From Christiangramia fulva (GTDB lineage: Bacteria; Bacteroidota; Bacteroidia; Flavobacteriales; Flavobacteriaceae), in assembly GCF_003024155.1 (NCBI RefSeq), contig NZ_CP028136.1, forward strand, positions 2,356,001-2,420,000: a DNA stretch of 64,000 bases, read 5' to 3'. Both the position numbers and the translations under genes were made by a program. Each line of letters begins with the position of its first letter. The stretch's first letter is position 1. Of the stretch, positions 1-8,621 are shown one piece after another. The notes under the pieces were generated by a model. It had not been told where the DNA came from, did not search any database, and saw only the letters and a program-made list of their open reading frames with translations.

Positions 1-1
1 A

Positions 2-925
2 GGCTGCCAAAACGACTCAAAGGTCAAGGTCATCAAACTGGGCCATGGGCTGGATGTTACACATCCCGTGCACAAGGCGATGGAATTCATGGCCAAACGC
101 CTTAAGGAAAAATCACACGGAACGCTACAGATCGATATTTATCCTAACCAGCAATTAGGATCTGAAAGAGAGACCCTGGAACTCCTTCAAATAGGAAGTT
201 TGGGAATGACAAAGGTTTCCACAGGAGTTCTCGAAAATTTTGCGCCAAGACTGAAGGTTTTCGGCCTGCCTTTTCTTTTCAGGGACCGGCAGCATCGTTT
301 TAATGTGCTGGAAAGCGACATAGGGGAAAGTCTTTTAAATGAAAGCGTTCAAAATCGATTGAAAGGCCTCACTTTTTACGATGCCGGGAGCCGGAGTTTC
401 TATACCAAAGTGCCGGTCTATAACCCCGATGATCTAAAGGGCCTGAAATTGCGGGTGATGGAAAGCCAGACCGCCATTACTATGGTCAATCTTTTAGGCG
501 GTTCGCCCACCCCCATTTCCTGGGGAGAACTTTACACCGCCTTACAGCAGGGGATCGTGGATGGAGCAGAGAATAACCTTCCGAGCTTCTATCTTTCCCA
601 TCATTACGAGGTCTGCAAGTTTTTTATCACCGATGAACACACCGCGCTGCCCGATGAACTCTTAATAAGTACCATTGTATGGGACAAGCTTTCGAAACAG
701 GAACAAAAGTGGGTGAAGGAAGCCGCGATGGAATCTTCAGAATATGAGAAAAAGATCTGGCATGAAGCTGAACTCCATGCGCTGGAAGAGATCAAGAAAG
801 CCGGGGTGAAAGTGATCGCTCCCAATAAGGAACCTTTCCGCGAAAAAGTGCAGCCTATGTATGAAGAATTTAAGAAGAATCCGGAGATGAGGAAAACTAT
901 CGAGGCAATTCAAGCGATGAAATGA
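2..925 (+). CDS. dctP: TRAP transporter substrate-binding protein (DctP family), 5' end missing
   Basis: Periplasmic solute receptor of a TRAP transporter. The frame is open to the window edge and begins Gly-Cys-Gln-Asn-Asp, so the second residue is probably the lipidated Cys of a lipoprotein whose signal peptide lies outside the window. Typical DctP features are present: an early K-L-G-H-G-L strand, the GSERE and QIGSLGM segments, and the conserved stretch around DLKGLKLRVMES followed by PTPISWGELYTALQQG and VDGAENN, which contains the Arg that usually binds the carboxylate of the ligand. A GTG at 68 is internal and not the start. The stop overlaps the next gene as ATGA. Since uxaB and uxaA follow in the same operon, the ligand is probably a hexuronate such as galacturonate; this is inference from context. 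Confidence 0.93.
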   Translation, partial: GCQNDSKVKVIKLGHGLDVTHPVHKAMEFMAKRLKEKSHGTLQIDIYPNQQLGSERETLELLQIGSLGMTKVSTGVLENFAPRLKVFGLPFLFRDRQHRFNVLESDIGESLLNESVQNRLKGLTFYDAGSRSFYTKVPVYNPDDLKGLKLRVMESQTAITMVNLLGGSPTPISWGELYTALQQGIVDGAENNLPSFYLSHHYEVCKFFITDEHTALPDELLISTIVWDKLSKQEQKWVKEAAMESSEYEKKIWHEAELHALEEIKKAGVKVIAPNKEPFREKVQPMYEEFKKNPEMRKTIEAIQAMK

Positions 926-1392
926 TGAAACAAAAATTAGATAAAATATTAGGAAATTTTCTGGTCATTTTGATGGTTTGCATCGTTATAGCCGTGCTCT
1001 GGCAGGTTTTCTCACGCTATGTTTTACACTCTCCGAGCTCCTATACAGAAGAGATCTCCAGATTTCTTCTAATTTGGATTGGGGTTTTGGGTGCCGCATA
1101 TGCTTCCGGGCAGCAGGAGCACCTTGCAATCAATATTCTGCCACCAAAGCTGGATGAAAAGAACCGGATAAGATTACGTGTTTTTATCAATATACTTATA
1201 ATACTTTTTTGCTTCGTGGTGTTGATTATCGGCGGGGGAAACCTGGTGTATATGAACTATGATCTTGGACAAACTTCGGCAGCTTTAAGCCTGCCTTTAT
1301 CTTTCGTGTACCTTGTGGTTCCCCTCAGCGGAATCCTGGTCATTGTTTATAAAGTCAACGAAATCATCAACGCTAAAACATTCCTGGCATGA
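922..1392 (+). CDS. dctQ: TRAP transporter small permease (DctQ family)
   Basis: 156-residue inner-membrane protein with four hydrophobic segments, at about residues 12-30, 45-65, 88-110 and 125-148, the normal size and topology of DctQ. The motif W-Q-V-F-S-R-Y near residue 30 followed by E-E-I-S-R-F-L-L-I-W is the family hallmark. It overlaps the receptor gene and the large permease gene by 4 bp each (ATGA), so the three subunits are translationally coupled. It should form the QM membrane complex with the next gene product and import the receptor's ligand using a sodium or proton gradient. Confidence 0.94.
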   Translation: MMKQKLDKILGNFLVILMVCIVIAVLWQVFSRYVLHSPSSYTEEISRFLLIWIGVLGAAYASGQQEHLAINILPPKLDEKNRIRLRVFINILIILFCFVVLIIGGGNLVYMNYDLGQTSAALSLPLSFVYLVVPLSGILVIVYKVNEIINAKTFLA

Positions 1393-2678
1393 TCGTAGAA
1401 ATCCTCATACTTGTTATCTCCTTTCTTATACTTTTAAGTATTGGAGTGCCTGTCGCCTGGTCTATCGGAATTTCCTGTTTGCTGACCATGCTGGTTTCCA
1501 TAGATTCTATCCCCGCTTTTACAACGGTAGCACAACGAATGGCCACAGGCCTGGACAGTTTTTCGCTGCTGGCGATCCCCTTCTTTATTCTGGCGGGACA
1601 GATCATGAACCGGGGTGGTATTGCCACCCGGCTTATCGCCTTTGCCAAGGCACTCATTGGTTCGCTTCCTGGCGGCCTTATTTATGTGAATGTGATCGCA
1701 GCCATGCTTTTTGGAGCCATTTCAGGATCGGCTGTTGCAGCGGCTTCAGCGATTGGTGGTATTCTGGGCCCTCACATGGAAAAAGAAAATTATTCCAAAG
1801 AATTTGGCGCAGCCATAAACATCACCTCTTCTACCACAGGGCTTGTAATCCCTCCATCGAACGTCTTGATCGTTTATTCCCTGGCCAGTGGTGGAGTTTC
1901 CATAGCCGCTTTGTTCCTGGCGGGTTATATTCCTGGAATTTTAATGGGGCTTGCACTCATGCTAACGGCAACTTTCTGGATAAAAAAGAAAAAATATCCC
2001 CGGGGCGAGAAAAGCGGATTGTCAAAAACTTTTAGAACTTTTGTGGAGGCGCTTCCAAGTTTACTCTTGCTGGTAATCGTAATTGGAGGAATCGTATCGG
2101 GAGTTTTTACTGCTACTGAAGCATCAGGCATTGCGGTGCTTTATACCCTTGTATTATCAGCATTGTACAAAGAAATCGACCGCAAAAGCCTGTACCAGGT
2201 GTTCCTGAATTCGGTAGTTACCACTGCCATTGTAATGTTGCTTATAGCGACATCCATGAGCATGTCGTGGGTAATGTCTTTCGAGAATATTCCGCAGTCG
2301 GTGAGTAAAGCTTTACTGGCACTTAGCGACAACAAATACGTAATTCTCCTTATCATCAACCTGTTGTTGCTATTTGTAGGGACATTCATGGATATGACTC
2401 CGGCGGTGCTTATTTTTACTCCCATCTTCCTCCCTGTACTGGAGAATCTTGGAGTGAGTCCTGTGCATTTCGGTATTATGATGGTAATGAACCTTTGTGT
2501 GGGGCTATGTACCCCTCCGGTTGGCTCAGTACTTTTTATCGGCGTGGGAGTCGCGAAAACAACAATTCAGAAGATCATGAAGCCTTTACTGCCGTTGTAT
2601 GTGGTGATGGCTATAGTATTATTACTCGTCACTTTTATCCCTCAAATCAGCCTTTGGCTGCCTCGTTTGTTTGAATAA
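1389..2678 (+). CDS. dctM: TRAP transporter large permease (DctM family)
   Basis: 429-residue polytopic membrane protein of normal DctM length. Recognisable parts are the N-terminal I-G-V-P-V-A-W-S-I-G segment, the first half-repeat with P-F-F-I-L-A-G-Q-I-M-N-R-G-G, a Gly/Ala/Ser-rich helix pair at about residues 105-125 (GAISGSAVAAASAIGGI), IPPSN at about 156, and the symmetric second half with GTFMDMTPAVLIFTPIFLPV and CVGLCTPPVG. It is the transport subunit of the tripartite system encoded by the three overlapping genes. The stop is 17 bp before uxaB, so the transporter and the uronate enzymes are very likely co-transcribed. Confidence 0.95.
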   Translation: MIVEILILVISFLILLSIGVPVAWSIGISCLLTMLVSIDSIPAFTTVAQRMATGLDSFSLLAIPFFILAGQIMNRGGIATRLIAFAKALIGSLPGGLIYVNVIAAMLFGAISGSAVAAASAIGGILGPHMEKENYSKEFGAAINITSSTTGLVIPPSNVLIVYSLASGGVSIAALFLAGYIPGILMGLALMLTATFWIKKKKYPRGEKSGLSKTFRTFVEALPSLLLLVIVIGGIVSGVFTATEASGIAVLYTLVLSALYKEIDRKSLYQVFLNSVVTTAIVMLLIATSMSMSWVMSFENIPQSVSKALLALSDNKYVILLIINLLLLFVGTFMDMTPAVLIFTPIFLPVLENLGVSPVHFGIMMVMNLCVGLCTPPVGSVLFIGVGVAKTTIQKIMKPLLPLYVVMAIVLLLVTFIPQISLWLPRLFE

Positions 2679-2695
2679 CCTATAATTCCGAAGAA

Positions 2696-4156
2696 ATGGA
2701 AAAGATCAAAATGAAAAAATTAAATAGAAAAAATACAGGATTCGACCAAAAACTGCCCATTAAGGTGGTACAGTTTGGAGAAGGGAATTTCCTGAGAGCC
2801 TTTGTGGACTATATTATCGATAAGCTTAATGCGGAAGCAGATTTTAATGCCGGAGTCGCAGTGGTTCAGCCTTTGGCCGGCGGCCTGGTAGATAAGCTCA
2901 ACGAACAAGATGGCCTGTACAACCTCTTTATGAAAGGAGTGAAAAAAGGGCAGCAGATTGAGGAAAAGAGGACCATTACCTGTATCCAGAAAGGGATCAA
3001 TCCTTATAAAGATTACCAGGAATTCCTGAATTTGGCCAAAGAACCTGAACTTTCCTTTATAATTTCGAATACTACTGAAGCCGGCATCGCCTATGATGAA
3101 AATGACAAGCTGAAGGCTTATCCTCACAAGAGTTTTCCGGCAAAAGTGACCGCATTGCTCTATGAGCGTTTCAAACACTTTAACGGGGAGAGGAAGAAAG
3201 GCTTGACGATCATTCCCTGTGAGCTCATCAATTACAACGCAGATACACTGAAAAGCATCATCCTTAAATTTGCCGATCTCTGGAATCTCGACGAAGAATT
3301 TGTTCAATGGATTGGGCAGGCGAACGACTTCCATAATACCCTTGTTGACAGGATCGTTCCTGGCTACCCAAAAGATGACATAGAATCTTACCAATCTCAG
3401 TTGCAATACGAAGACCAGCTGATCGTTTCAGCCGAAGTATTTTTGCTCTGGGTCATTGAAGGTGACGAAAAACTGAAACAGAAAATTCCTTTTGACAAAA
3501 TTGATGAAAATATACAGGTTGTAAAAGATATGCAGCCTTACCGAACAAGAAAAGTGCGCATCCTAAACGGGGCACATACCGCCATGGTTCCTTTTTCCCT
3601 GCTTTACGGCAATGAAACCGTCAAGGAAACTATTGACGATGAATTCACCGGCGAATTTGTACAAAAAGCTGTTTTCAACGAGATCAATCCTACTTTAGAC
3701 CTTTCCGAAGAAGAGCTGAAAAGCTTTGCCGATGAGGTTTTTGATCGTTTCAGGAATCCTTTTATCAAGCATCAGCTTGCCAGCATTGCCCTGAATTCCA
3801 TTTCAAAATTCAAGGTGCGGGTGCTGCCGAGTTTGCTGGCATACCAGAAGAAATTTGATAAGCTGCCCGTACATCTCACTTTTGCCCTGGCGTGTTTACT
3901 GCGCTTTTACAAAGGGGAATGGAGAGGAAAGGCCCTACCCGTAAACGATGATCAGGAGGTGGTGAATGAGATCAAAAAGATCTGGGAGCTCAACAGCTAT
4001 AAAGAAATTGTTGAGGAGATCCTTGGGAATGAAAGTTTTTGGGGTGAAGATTTAACTAAAGTGCCGGGGCTAAAAGAAAAGACCATTCAGGCGCTTGATT
4101 TGATAGAACTGAAAGGAGTAGAGGAGGCTTTCCGCAAATTCCAGGAAACTGCCTAA
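2696..4156 (+). CDS. uxaB: Tagaturonate reductase (altronate oxidoreductase)
   Basis: 486-residue member of the mannitol dehydrogenase/UxaB family, which reduces D-tagaturonate to D-altronate with NADH in the cytoplasm. The N-terminal VVQFGEGNFLRAFVDYI is the NAD-binding signature typical of UxaB, and R-T-R-K-V-R-I-L-N-G-A-H-T near residue 285 is the substrate and catalytic region (Lys and His of the K-x5-N-x2-H type). Length matches the family. Translation could also begin at the Met codon at 2711 (M-K-K-L-N-R); both are close to a short purine-rich leader. It sits 17 bp after the TRAP permease and 25 bp before uxaA, an arrangement that fits a galacturonate operon. Confidence 0.95.
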   Translation: MEKIKMKKLNRKNTGFDQKLPIKVVQFGEGNFLRAFVDYIIDKLNAEADFNAGVAVVQPLAGGLVDKLNEQDGLYNLFMKGVKKGQQIEEKRTITCIQKGINPYKDYQEFLNLAKEPELSFIISNTTEAGIAYDENDKLKAYPHKSFPAKVTALLYERFKHFNGERKKGLTIIPCELINYNADTLKSIILKFADLWNLDEEFVQWIGQANDFHNTLVDRIVPGYPKDDIESYQSQLQYEDQLIVSAEVFLLWVIEGDEKLKQKIPFDKIDENIQVVKDMQPYRTRKVRILNGAHTAMVPFSLLYGNETVKETIDDEFTGEFVQKAVFNEINPTLDLSEEELKSFADEVFDRFRNPFIKHQLASIALNSISKFKVRVLPSLLAYQKKFDKLPVHLTFALACLLRFYKGEWRGKALPVNDDQEVVNEIKKIWELNSYKEIVEEILGNESFWGEDLTKVPGLKEKTIQALDLIELKGVEEAFRKFQETA

Positions 4157-4181
4157 CCAGTAACCTTTAAAAAGAAAGATT

Positions 4182-5798
4182 ATGCAAAAAAAACTGATAA
4201 AGGTCCATCCCGGTGATAATATAGCTATTGCGCTTGTTGACCTGTGGAAAGGTGACCAGCCGGAGTTCGAAGGGGAAAAAATAAGCATTCTTGCCGATAC
4301 CAAAGCCAAACACAAGATCACTCTTGTTGATCTGGAACCCGGCGACAGCATCTATATGTACGGAGTGCTGGTGGGAAAAGCTGTATCCAAGATTCGGAGA
4401 GGAGAAGTCCTTACCGTGACAAATATCAAGCATGAAGCCGATTCTACTGCAGGAAGAACTGAAACGCTAAAGTGGAAAGCTCCCGATATTAGCAGGTGGA
4501 AAGATCGTACTTTTATGGGATATCACCGGCCAGACGGCCAGGTGGGAACCAATAATATCTGGTTGTTTTTTCCGCTGGTGTTCTGCGAGAACCGCAATGT
4601 GGAACTGCTGAAGGAGGTTTTTGAAGCTGAACTTTCCTTCAAAAAGGCTAAGAAACAAAGACAACTTCTGCGTAATCTCATAAGCGGGGAAGATATCCAG
4701 GCTTTTGATGAGGAGGCTGGGGAAGACCGTGAAATTTTTTCGAATATCGAGGTGAAATTCATCACGCATCAGGGCGGTTGCGGTGGAATTAGACAGGATG
4801 CCGTAGCGCTTTCGAAGCTTTTGGCGGGTTATGTCAACAATCCGAATGTAGCAGGAGCAACAGTGCTGAGTCTGGGCTGCCAGAACTTGCAGGTAGATAT
4901 CTTTAAAAATGCGCTGAGCGAGATCAATGACAATATTCAAAAACCTGTGCTGATCTTTGAACAGCAGCAGGAAGGAACGGTAGATGATATGCTTAATAAG
5001 ATCATTAAAGAATCTTTTGAAGGCATTCGTAAAGCCAATGAAATTCAGCGAAAACCGGCGCCTTTGAGCAAGCTCAAGATGGGTCTGGAATGTGGAGGTT
5101 CTGACGGTTTCTCCGGAATTTCGGCGAATCCTTCTCTTGGTTACGCGTCTGATCTTCTGGCGGCTCTGGGAGGTTCCCCCATTCTTTCGGAATTTCCTGA
5201 ACTGTGCGGTGTAGAGCAGGAACTGGTAAACCGATGTGTTGACGATGCTACTGCCGATCGCTTTCTGGAATTGATGAGGGCCTATGAAAAAGCCGCCATT
5301 GCTTCAGGCTCTGGCTTCGACATGAATCCTTCTCCCGGAAATATCAAAGACGGCTTAATAACTGATGCCATGAAGTCGGCCGGAGCAGCCAAAAAAGGCG
5401 GAACCTCGCCCATTGAAGCTGTATTGGATTACGGGGAATACGTGACCAAAAATGGTTTGAATTTGCTTTGTACTCCCGGGAATGATGTGGAGAGTACGAC
5501 AGCCCTGGTAGGATCGGGTGCCAATATTGTTGTTTTTACAACTGGTTTGGGAACACCTACGGGTAATCCGGTCGCTCCGGTAGTGAAGGTGGCTTCCAAT
5601 ACAATACTTGCCAGGAGAATGCCTGATATTATTGATATTGACACCGGTGCTGTGATCAGGGGCGAAAAGAGCATCGAAGAAATGGGCGAAGAGATCCTGG
5701 AATACGTCGTAAAAGTTGCCAGTGGAGAGATCCAGTCCAAAGCCGACCAACTGGAGCAGGATGATTTTATTCCGTGGAAAAGGGGAGTATCTCTTTAA
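4182..5798 (+). CDS. uxaA: Altronate dehydratase
   Basis: 538-residue UxaA. It dehydrates D-altronate to 2-keto-3-deoxy-D-gluconate (KDG). The N-terminal SAF-like domain (about residues 1-90, starting KVHPGDNIAIALVDL) is followed by the large catalytic domain. Family motifs are GYHRPDGQVGTNN near 109, THQGGCGGI near 195 and LECGGSDGFSGISANP near 304, with the conserved Cys residues that bind the catalytic iron. Full length with both domains present. The gene is 25 bp after uxaB, so reduction and dehydration steps are co-expressed. The preceding isomerase (uxaC) and the following KDG kinase and KDPG aldolase are not in this window. Confidence 0.95.
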   Translation: MQKKLIKVHPGDNIAIALVDLWKGDQPEFEGEKISILADTKAKHKITLVDLEPGDSIYMYGVLVGKAVSKIRRGEVLTVTNIKHEADSTAGRTETLKWKAPDISRWKDRTFMGYHRPDGQVGTNNIWLFFPLVFCENRNVELLKEVFEAELSFKKAKKQRQLLRNLISGEDIQAFDEEAGEDREIFSNIEVKFITHQGGCGGIRQDAVALSKLLAGYVNNPNVAGATVLSLGCQNLQVDIFKNALSEINDNIQKPVLIFEQQQEGTVDDMLNKIIKESFEGIRKANEIQRKPAPLSKLKMGLECGGSDGFSGISANPSLGYASDLLAALGGSPILSEFPELCGVEQELVNRCVDDATADRFLELMRAYEKAAIASGSGFDMNPSPGNIKDGLITDAMKSAGAAKKGGTSPIEAVLDYGEYVTKNGLNLLCTPGNDVESTTALVGSGANIVVFTTGLGTPTGNPVAPVVKVASNTILARRMPDIIDIDTGAVIRGEKSIEEMGEEILEYVVKVASGEIQSKADQLEQDDFIPWKRGVSL

Positions 5799-5812
5799 AA
5801 AACCTTTCAGAA

Positions 5813-7000
5813 ATGAACAAAAAGACGATTCGTGCGGGGATTATAGGTTCTGGTTATGCTTCAGGCTTTCATATGGATGCCTTGCAAAGACTTACCAGTG
5901 CCAACGTGGAAGTAGTAGGCGTTTACAGCCGGAATTCAGAAAACCGGAACAATTTTGCACATAACAGGAATATCAGGGCCTTTGATTCCCTGGAAGGATT
6001 GATCGAAGCTTCGGAAATCCTGCATTTGTGTACCCCGCCTGTAAGTCATGAAGCCATTGCTATTGCCGTACTGGACCAGGATAAAGATGTGATCATTGAG
6101 AAACCGCTTACCGGTTACTTCGGGGAAGAGGAAGAGGATTTTAACGGGGATACTTTTCCGCGGGAAAAAGGCCTGGAAAAGGCAATGGAAAGCATTAATC
6201 GTATGCTGGCAGCAGAAGAGAAGAGCAAGGGCTCTATAATGTATGCTGAAAACTGGGTCTATGCTCCGGCCATTCAGAAAGAACGGGAAATCCTGGAGAA
6301 AACGAAGGCCCAGGTGCTGTGGATACAGGCAGAGCAAGCTCATTCGGGTTCACATTCTTCTGCCTACGGAAAGTGGCAATTTTCCGGAGGTGGCTCTCTA
6401 ATGGGTAAAGGCTGCCATCCCTTAACGGGTGCTGTTTATCTTAAGCATGTTGAGGGGCGGGTACGCTTCGGAAAACCTATTCGTCCCAGGTCAGTTTCTG
6501 CCCGAACGCATGCGATCACCAGAATGGAAAATTTTCAGAATGAAGGTCATTTGCGCGATTCCTATACCGACGTGGAAGATTATGCGAATATTCACGTCAC
6601 CTTTGAAGACGGTACCATCGCAGATATCCTGGCGAGCGAATTATTACATGGAGGAGTAAAGAACTACCTGGAAGTTCATGCGAACAACCACCGCAGCATC
6701 TGCAATCTTACACCTAACAACGCCATGCAAACCTATAATCCCGTTGAAGAGAACTTCAGGGATATTTATGTGGTGGAAAAAACAGGAACGAAACAAGGAT
6801 GGTCTAATATTTCACCAGATGAAGCCTGGTTTAATGGCTATCAGCATGAAATGGATGCTTTTTACGCTTCTGCTGTTAGCGGAGATCCCGTAGAAAGCAA
6901 CAGCCATTTGGCCGCCGATGTCATTGCGACTATTTACGCCGCCTATATTTCCGCTGAAAGGAAAGGTGTGGAAATTTCTGTTCCTTCTATGCAACAGTAG
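5813..7000 (+). CDS. Gfo/Idh/MocA-family oxidoreductase, cytoplasmic
   Basis: 395-residue NAD(P)-dependent sugar dehydrogenase-like protein without a signal peptide. The N-terminal Rossmann fold shows G-I-I-G-S-G-Y-A-S-G-F-H and the family's E-K-P-L motif (IIEKPLTGYFGE, about residue 95). The C-terminal alpha/beta domain has GKGCHPLTGAVY, where the Lys/His pair may be catalytic. The start is placed at the ATG at 5813, 14 bp after uxaA, because MNKKTIRAGIIG is the canonical beginning; a GTG at 5774 would overlap uxaA. The substrate is unknown. As the last gene of the uronate operon it may handle a pectin-derived sugar acid or a methylated or lactone form; this is inference. Its 3' end overlaps the convergent lacI-type gene by 14 bp. 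Confidence 0.88.
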   Translation: MNKKTIRAGIIGSGYASGFHMDALQRLTSANVEVVGVYSRNSENRNNFAHNRNIRAFDSLEGLIEASEILHLCTPPVSHEAIAIAVLDQDKDVIIEKPLTGYFGEEEEDFNGDTFPREKGLEKAMESINRMLAAEEKSKGSIMYAENWVYAPAIQKEREILEKTKAQVLWIQAEQAHSGSHSSAYGKWQFSGGGSLMGKGCHPLTGAVYLKHVEGRVRFGKPIRPRSVSARTHAITRMENFQNEGHLRDSYTDVEDYANIHVTFEDGTIADILASELLHGGVKNYLEVHANNHRSICNLTPNNAMQTYNPVEENFRDIYVVEKTGTKQGWSNISPDEAWFNGYQHEMDAFYASAVSGDPVESNSHLAADVIATIYAAYISAERKGVEISVPSMQQ

Positions 7001-8036
7001 GTATGGCTTTCCCAATTCGGTTTGAGGAATCCCTGATGCAAAGTTCAGGAGTAAGTACTACCTTTTTTTCGATGGTAAGAGTTTGTTTTCCCTTTACTTG
7101 TTCCAGAAATACCTGAGCGGCAATTTTGCCCATTTCCAAAGGAGTTTGATCTACCGAACTCATGGGTAGTTCCATATATTTCGTGAATGGTTCGTTACTG
7201 AAACCAACTACACAAACGTCTTCCGGTATCCTGACCTTTCTCCTTTTTAATTCCTGAATGGCCCCGAGTGCCGCGTAATCTCCCGCCGAGAAAATTGCGT
7301 CGGGTTTATCTTCCAACTCCCATAATTCTGAAATTGCAGAAGCGCCGGATTCTATTTTACTGTTTACCTGAATAATGTATTCTTTACGAATGGGCAGGCC
7401 ATGTTTTTTTAGGGCCGCCATATAGCCGTCACACCTGTTTTTATAAATATCGAGGTTAAGATCTCCTGAAAAATGGACAATTTTAGTACAACCCTGATTG
7501 ATAAGGTGTTCTGTGGCTGAAAAACCTCCATTAAAGTCATCAATGGTTACTGAACTGAAGCCGGGCAGGTCTTTTTTACGGTCAAAGAATATAAGAGGTG
7601 TCTTTTCCTGGAGAACCTTCTGGATATGGCTGGTGTCCTGTGTGGTTTTTGATATCGACATGAAAATTCCGTCAATCTGTGTGTTGAGCAACGTATTGAT
7701 CTGTGTGATCTCGTTGGTAACATCTTCGTGGCTCTGACAGATGATGACGTGGTAACCATGAGGAGATAGTTCTTCTTCTATACCGCGAATCACCGAAGAA
7801 AAGAAGTTCCGATCTATATAAGGCACAATTACACCTACATTATTTGTCTTTCCGCTTTTTAAAGCCTGGGCCAGGCGGTTTTGCTTGTAATTCATAGCTG
7901 CTGCAGTCTTTAGCACCAGCTCTTTTGTTTTAATGCTAATCTTGGGGTTATCGTTAAGGGCCCTGGAAACAGTTGCGGCACTGATATTCAGTTTTTCTGA
8001 AATATCATAGATGGTCACTTTGTCCTTTTCATTCAT
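6987..8036 (-). CDS. LacI-family transcriptional regulator of the pectin locus
   Basis: 349 residues. The N-terminal helix-turn-helix (VTIYDISEKLNISAATVSRALNDNP, about residues 7-31) has the LacI hallmark T-V-S-R-A-L, followed by the hinge region with L-A-Q-A-L-K-S-G-K-T and a periplasmic-binding-protein-like effector domain beginning N-V-G-V-I-V-P. Full length. It is convergent with the Gfo/Idh gene and divergent from susC, with a 585-bp shared control region. A palindrome CAATCGATTG lies 32 bp upstream of its start and related palindromes precede susC and the GH28 gene, so it probably represses itself and the locus until an uronate-derived inducer binds. The inducer identity is not visible from the sequence. 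Confidence 0.93.
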   Translation of the reverse strand: MNEKDKVTIYDISEKLNISAATVSRALNDNPKISIKTKELVLKTAAAMNYKQNRLAQALKSGKTNNVGVIVPYIDRNFFSSVIRGIEEELSPHGYHVIICQSHEDVTNEITQINTLLNTQIDGIFMSISKTTQDTSHIQKVLQEKTPLIFFDRKKDLPGFSSVTIDDFNGGFSATEHLINQGCTKIVHFSGDLNLDIYKNRCDGYMAALKKHGLPIRKEYIIQVNSKIESGASAISELWELEDKPDAIFSAGDYAALGAIQELKRRKVRIPEDVCVVGFSNEPFTKYMELPMSSVDQTPLEMGKIAAQVFLEQVKGKQTLTIEKKVVLTPELCIRDSSNRIGKAIPTVA

Positions 8037-8065
8037 GAAAGAAATTTATAAAAAGATTGCACAGA

Positions 8066-8079
8066 TGCAATCGATTGAA
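8066..8079. promoter_or_regulatory. Putative LacI operator 1 (autoregulatory)
   Basis: TGCAATCGATTGAA, with a perfect 10-bp core palindrome CAATCGATTG at 8068-8077. It is centred about 36 bp upstream of the regulator's start codon. It shares TGCAATCGATT with the sites at 8245 and 22933. Autoregulation is inferred from position. Confidence 0.68.
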
Positions 8080-8214
8080 TCAAATGCAAGATATAAAAAA
8101 AATTAAAATTTCATATTTTATTGGAAAGGTTTGAATTTAGAGGTTTTTCAATACTTCAAATTCTTAAAGTATTCGGTGGTTTTTTTCATTTTTGGCAGAA
8201 AAAACAAATTTCTT

Positions 8215-8258
8215 TTGCATGATTAAAAATTATTTATACTTTAGTGCAATCGATTACA
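8215..8258 (+). promoter_or_regulatory. Putative susC promoter P1 with abutting LacI operator 2
   Basis: A -33-like TTG at 8215-8217 is followed after 19 bp by TACTTTAG at 8237-8244, one base off the Bacteroidota TAnnTTTG form in its last four bases. The operator TGCAATCGATTACA starts at the very next base (8245-8258). A repressor bound there would cover the start point. The operator is identical over all 14 bases, plus flanks, to the one before the GH28 gene at 22933. Confidence 0.66.
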
Positions 8259-8426
8259 AATAAAATAGTTCAGAATTTGCTTTAAATATTGCCGGATATT
8301 AAACCTGATAAAGAAAAATTCTTTGTTATAGCTATATATCCTTCATTTTTAAACATTCAAAATAGCTTATTTGAAAATTCAAGATCATTTTACAACATAA
8401 ATTAATAGCCCACAAAGGTTTTTTTC

Positions 8427-8447
8427 TATATTTACGTAATCGATTAC
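8427..8447 (+). promoter_or_regulatory. Putative LacI operator 3 with a weak -7 element
   Basis: GTAATCGATTAC at 8436-8447 is a perfect 12-bp palindrome, the most symmetric of the four sites. It directly follows TATATTTA (8427-8434), which resembles the TAnnTTTG element, though I see no TTG at the expected spacing. It lies 174 bp before susC and 178 bp from operator 2 (start to start 191 bp), so looping between two bound repressors is possible. Confidence 0.6.
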
Positions 8448-8621
8448 ATTGTTAAATAAATATTAATGCAAAAAGAATTGAAGCCGGATTTCGCTGGATA
8501 AGCATTTGAACTAATTTTTACGATTAAGAAAAAACTAACAAATGTTTAAAGTGATATCAGGAAAGTCTCAAAAGGCATAAGGCTGGAGGGACAACTTTAT
8601 TAACTAATTCAAACTAATTTT

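Larger units (their letters stand above)
8037..8621. promoter_or_regulatory. 585-bp divergent control region between lacI-type gene and susC
   Basis: AT-rich region without a gene. It holds three palindromes centred on ATCGAT (8066-8079, 8245-8258, 8436-8447), described separately. The first is close to the regulator's start and the other two lie in front of susC. Poly-A/T stretches fill most of the remainder. The susC leader would be about 170-370 nt depending on which promoter is used, long enough for extra post-transcriptional control, but I see no known riboswitch. Confidence 0.7.
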
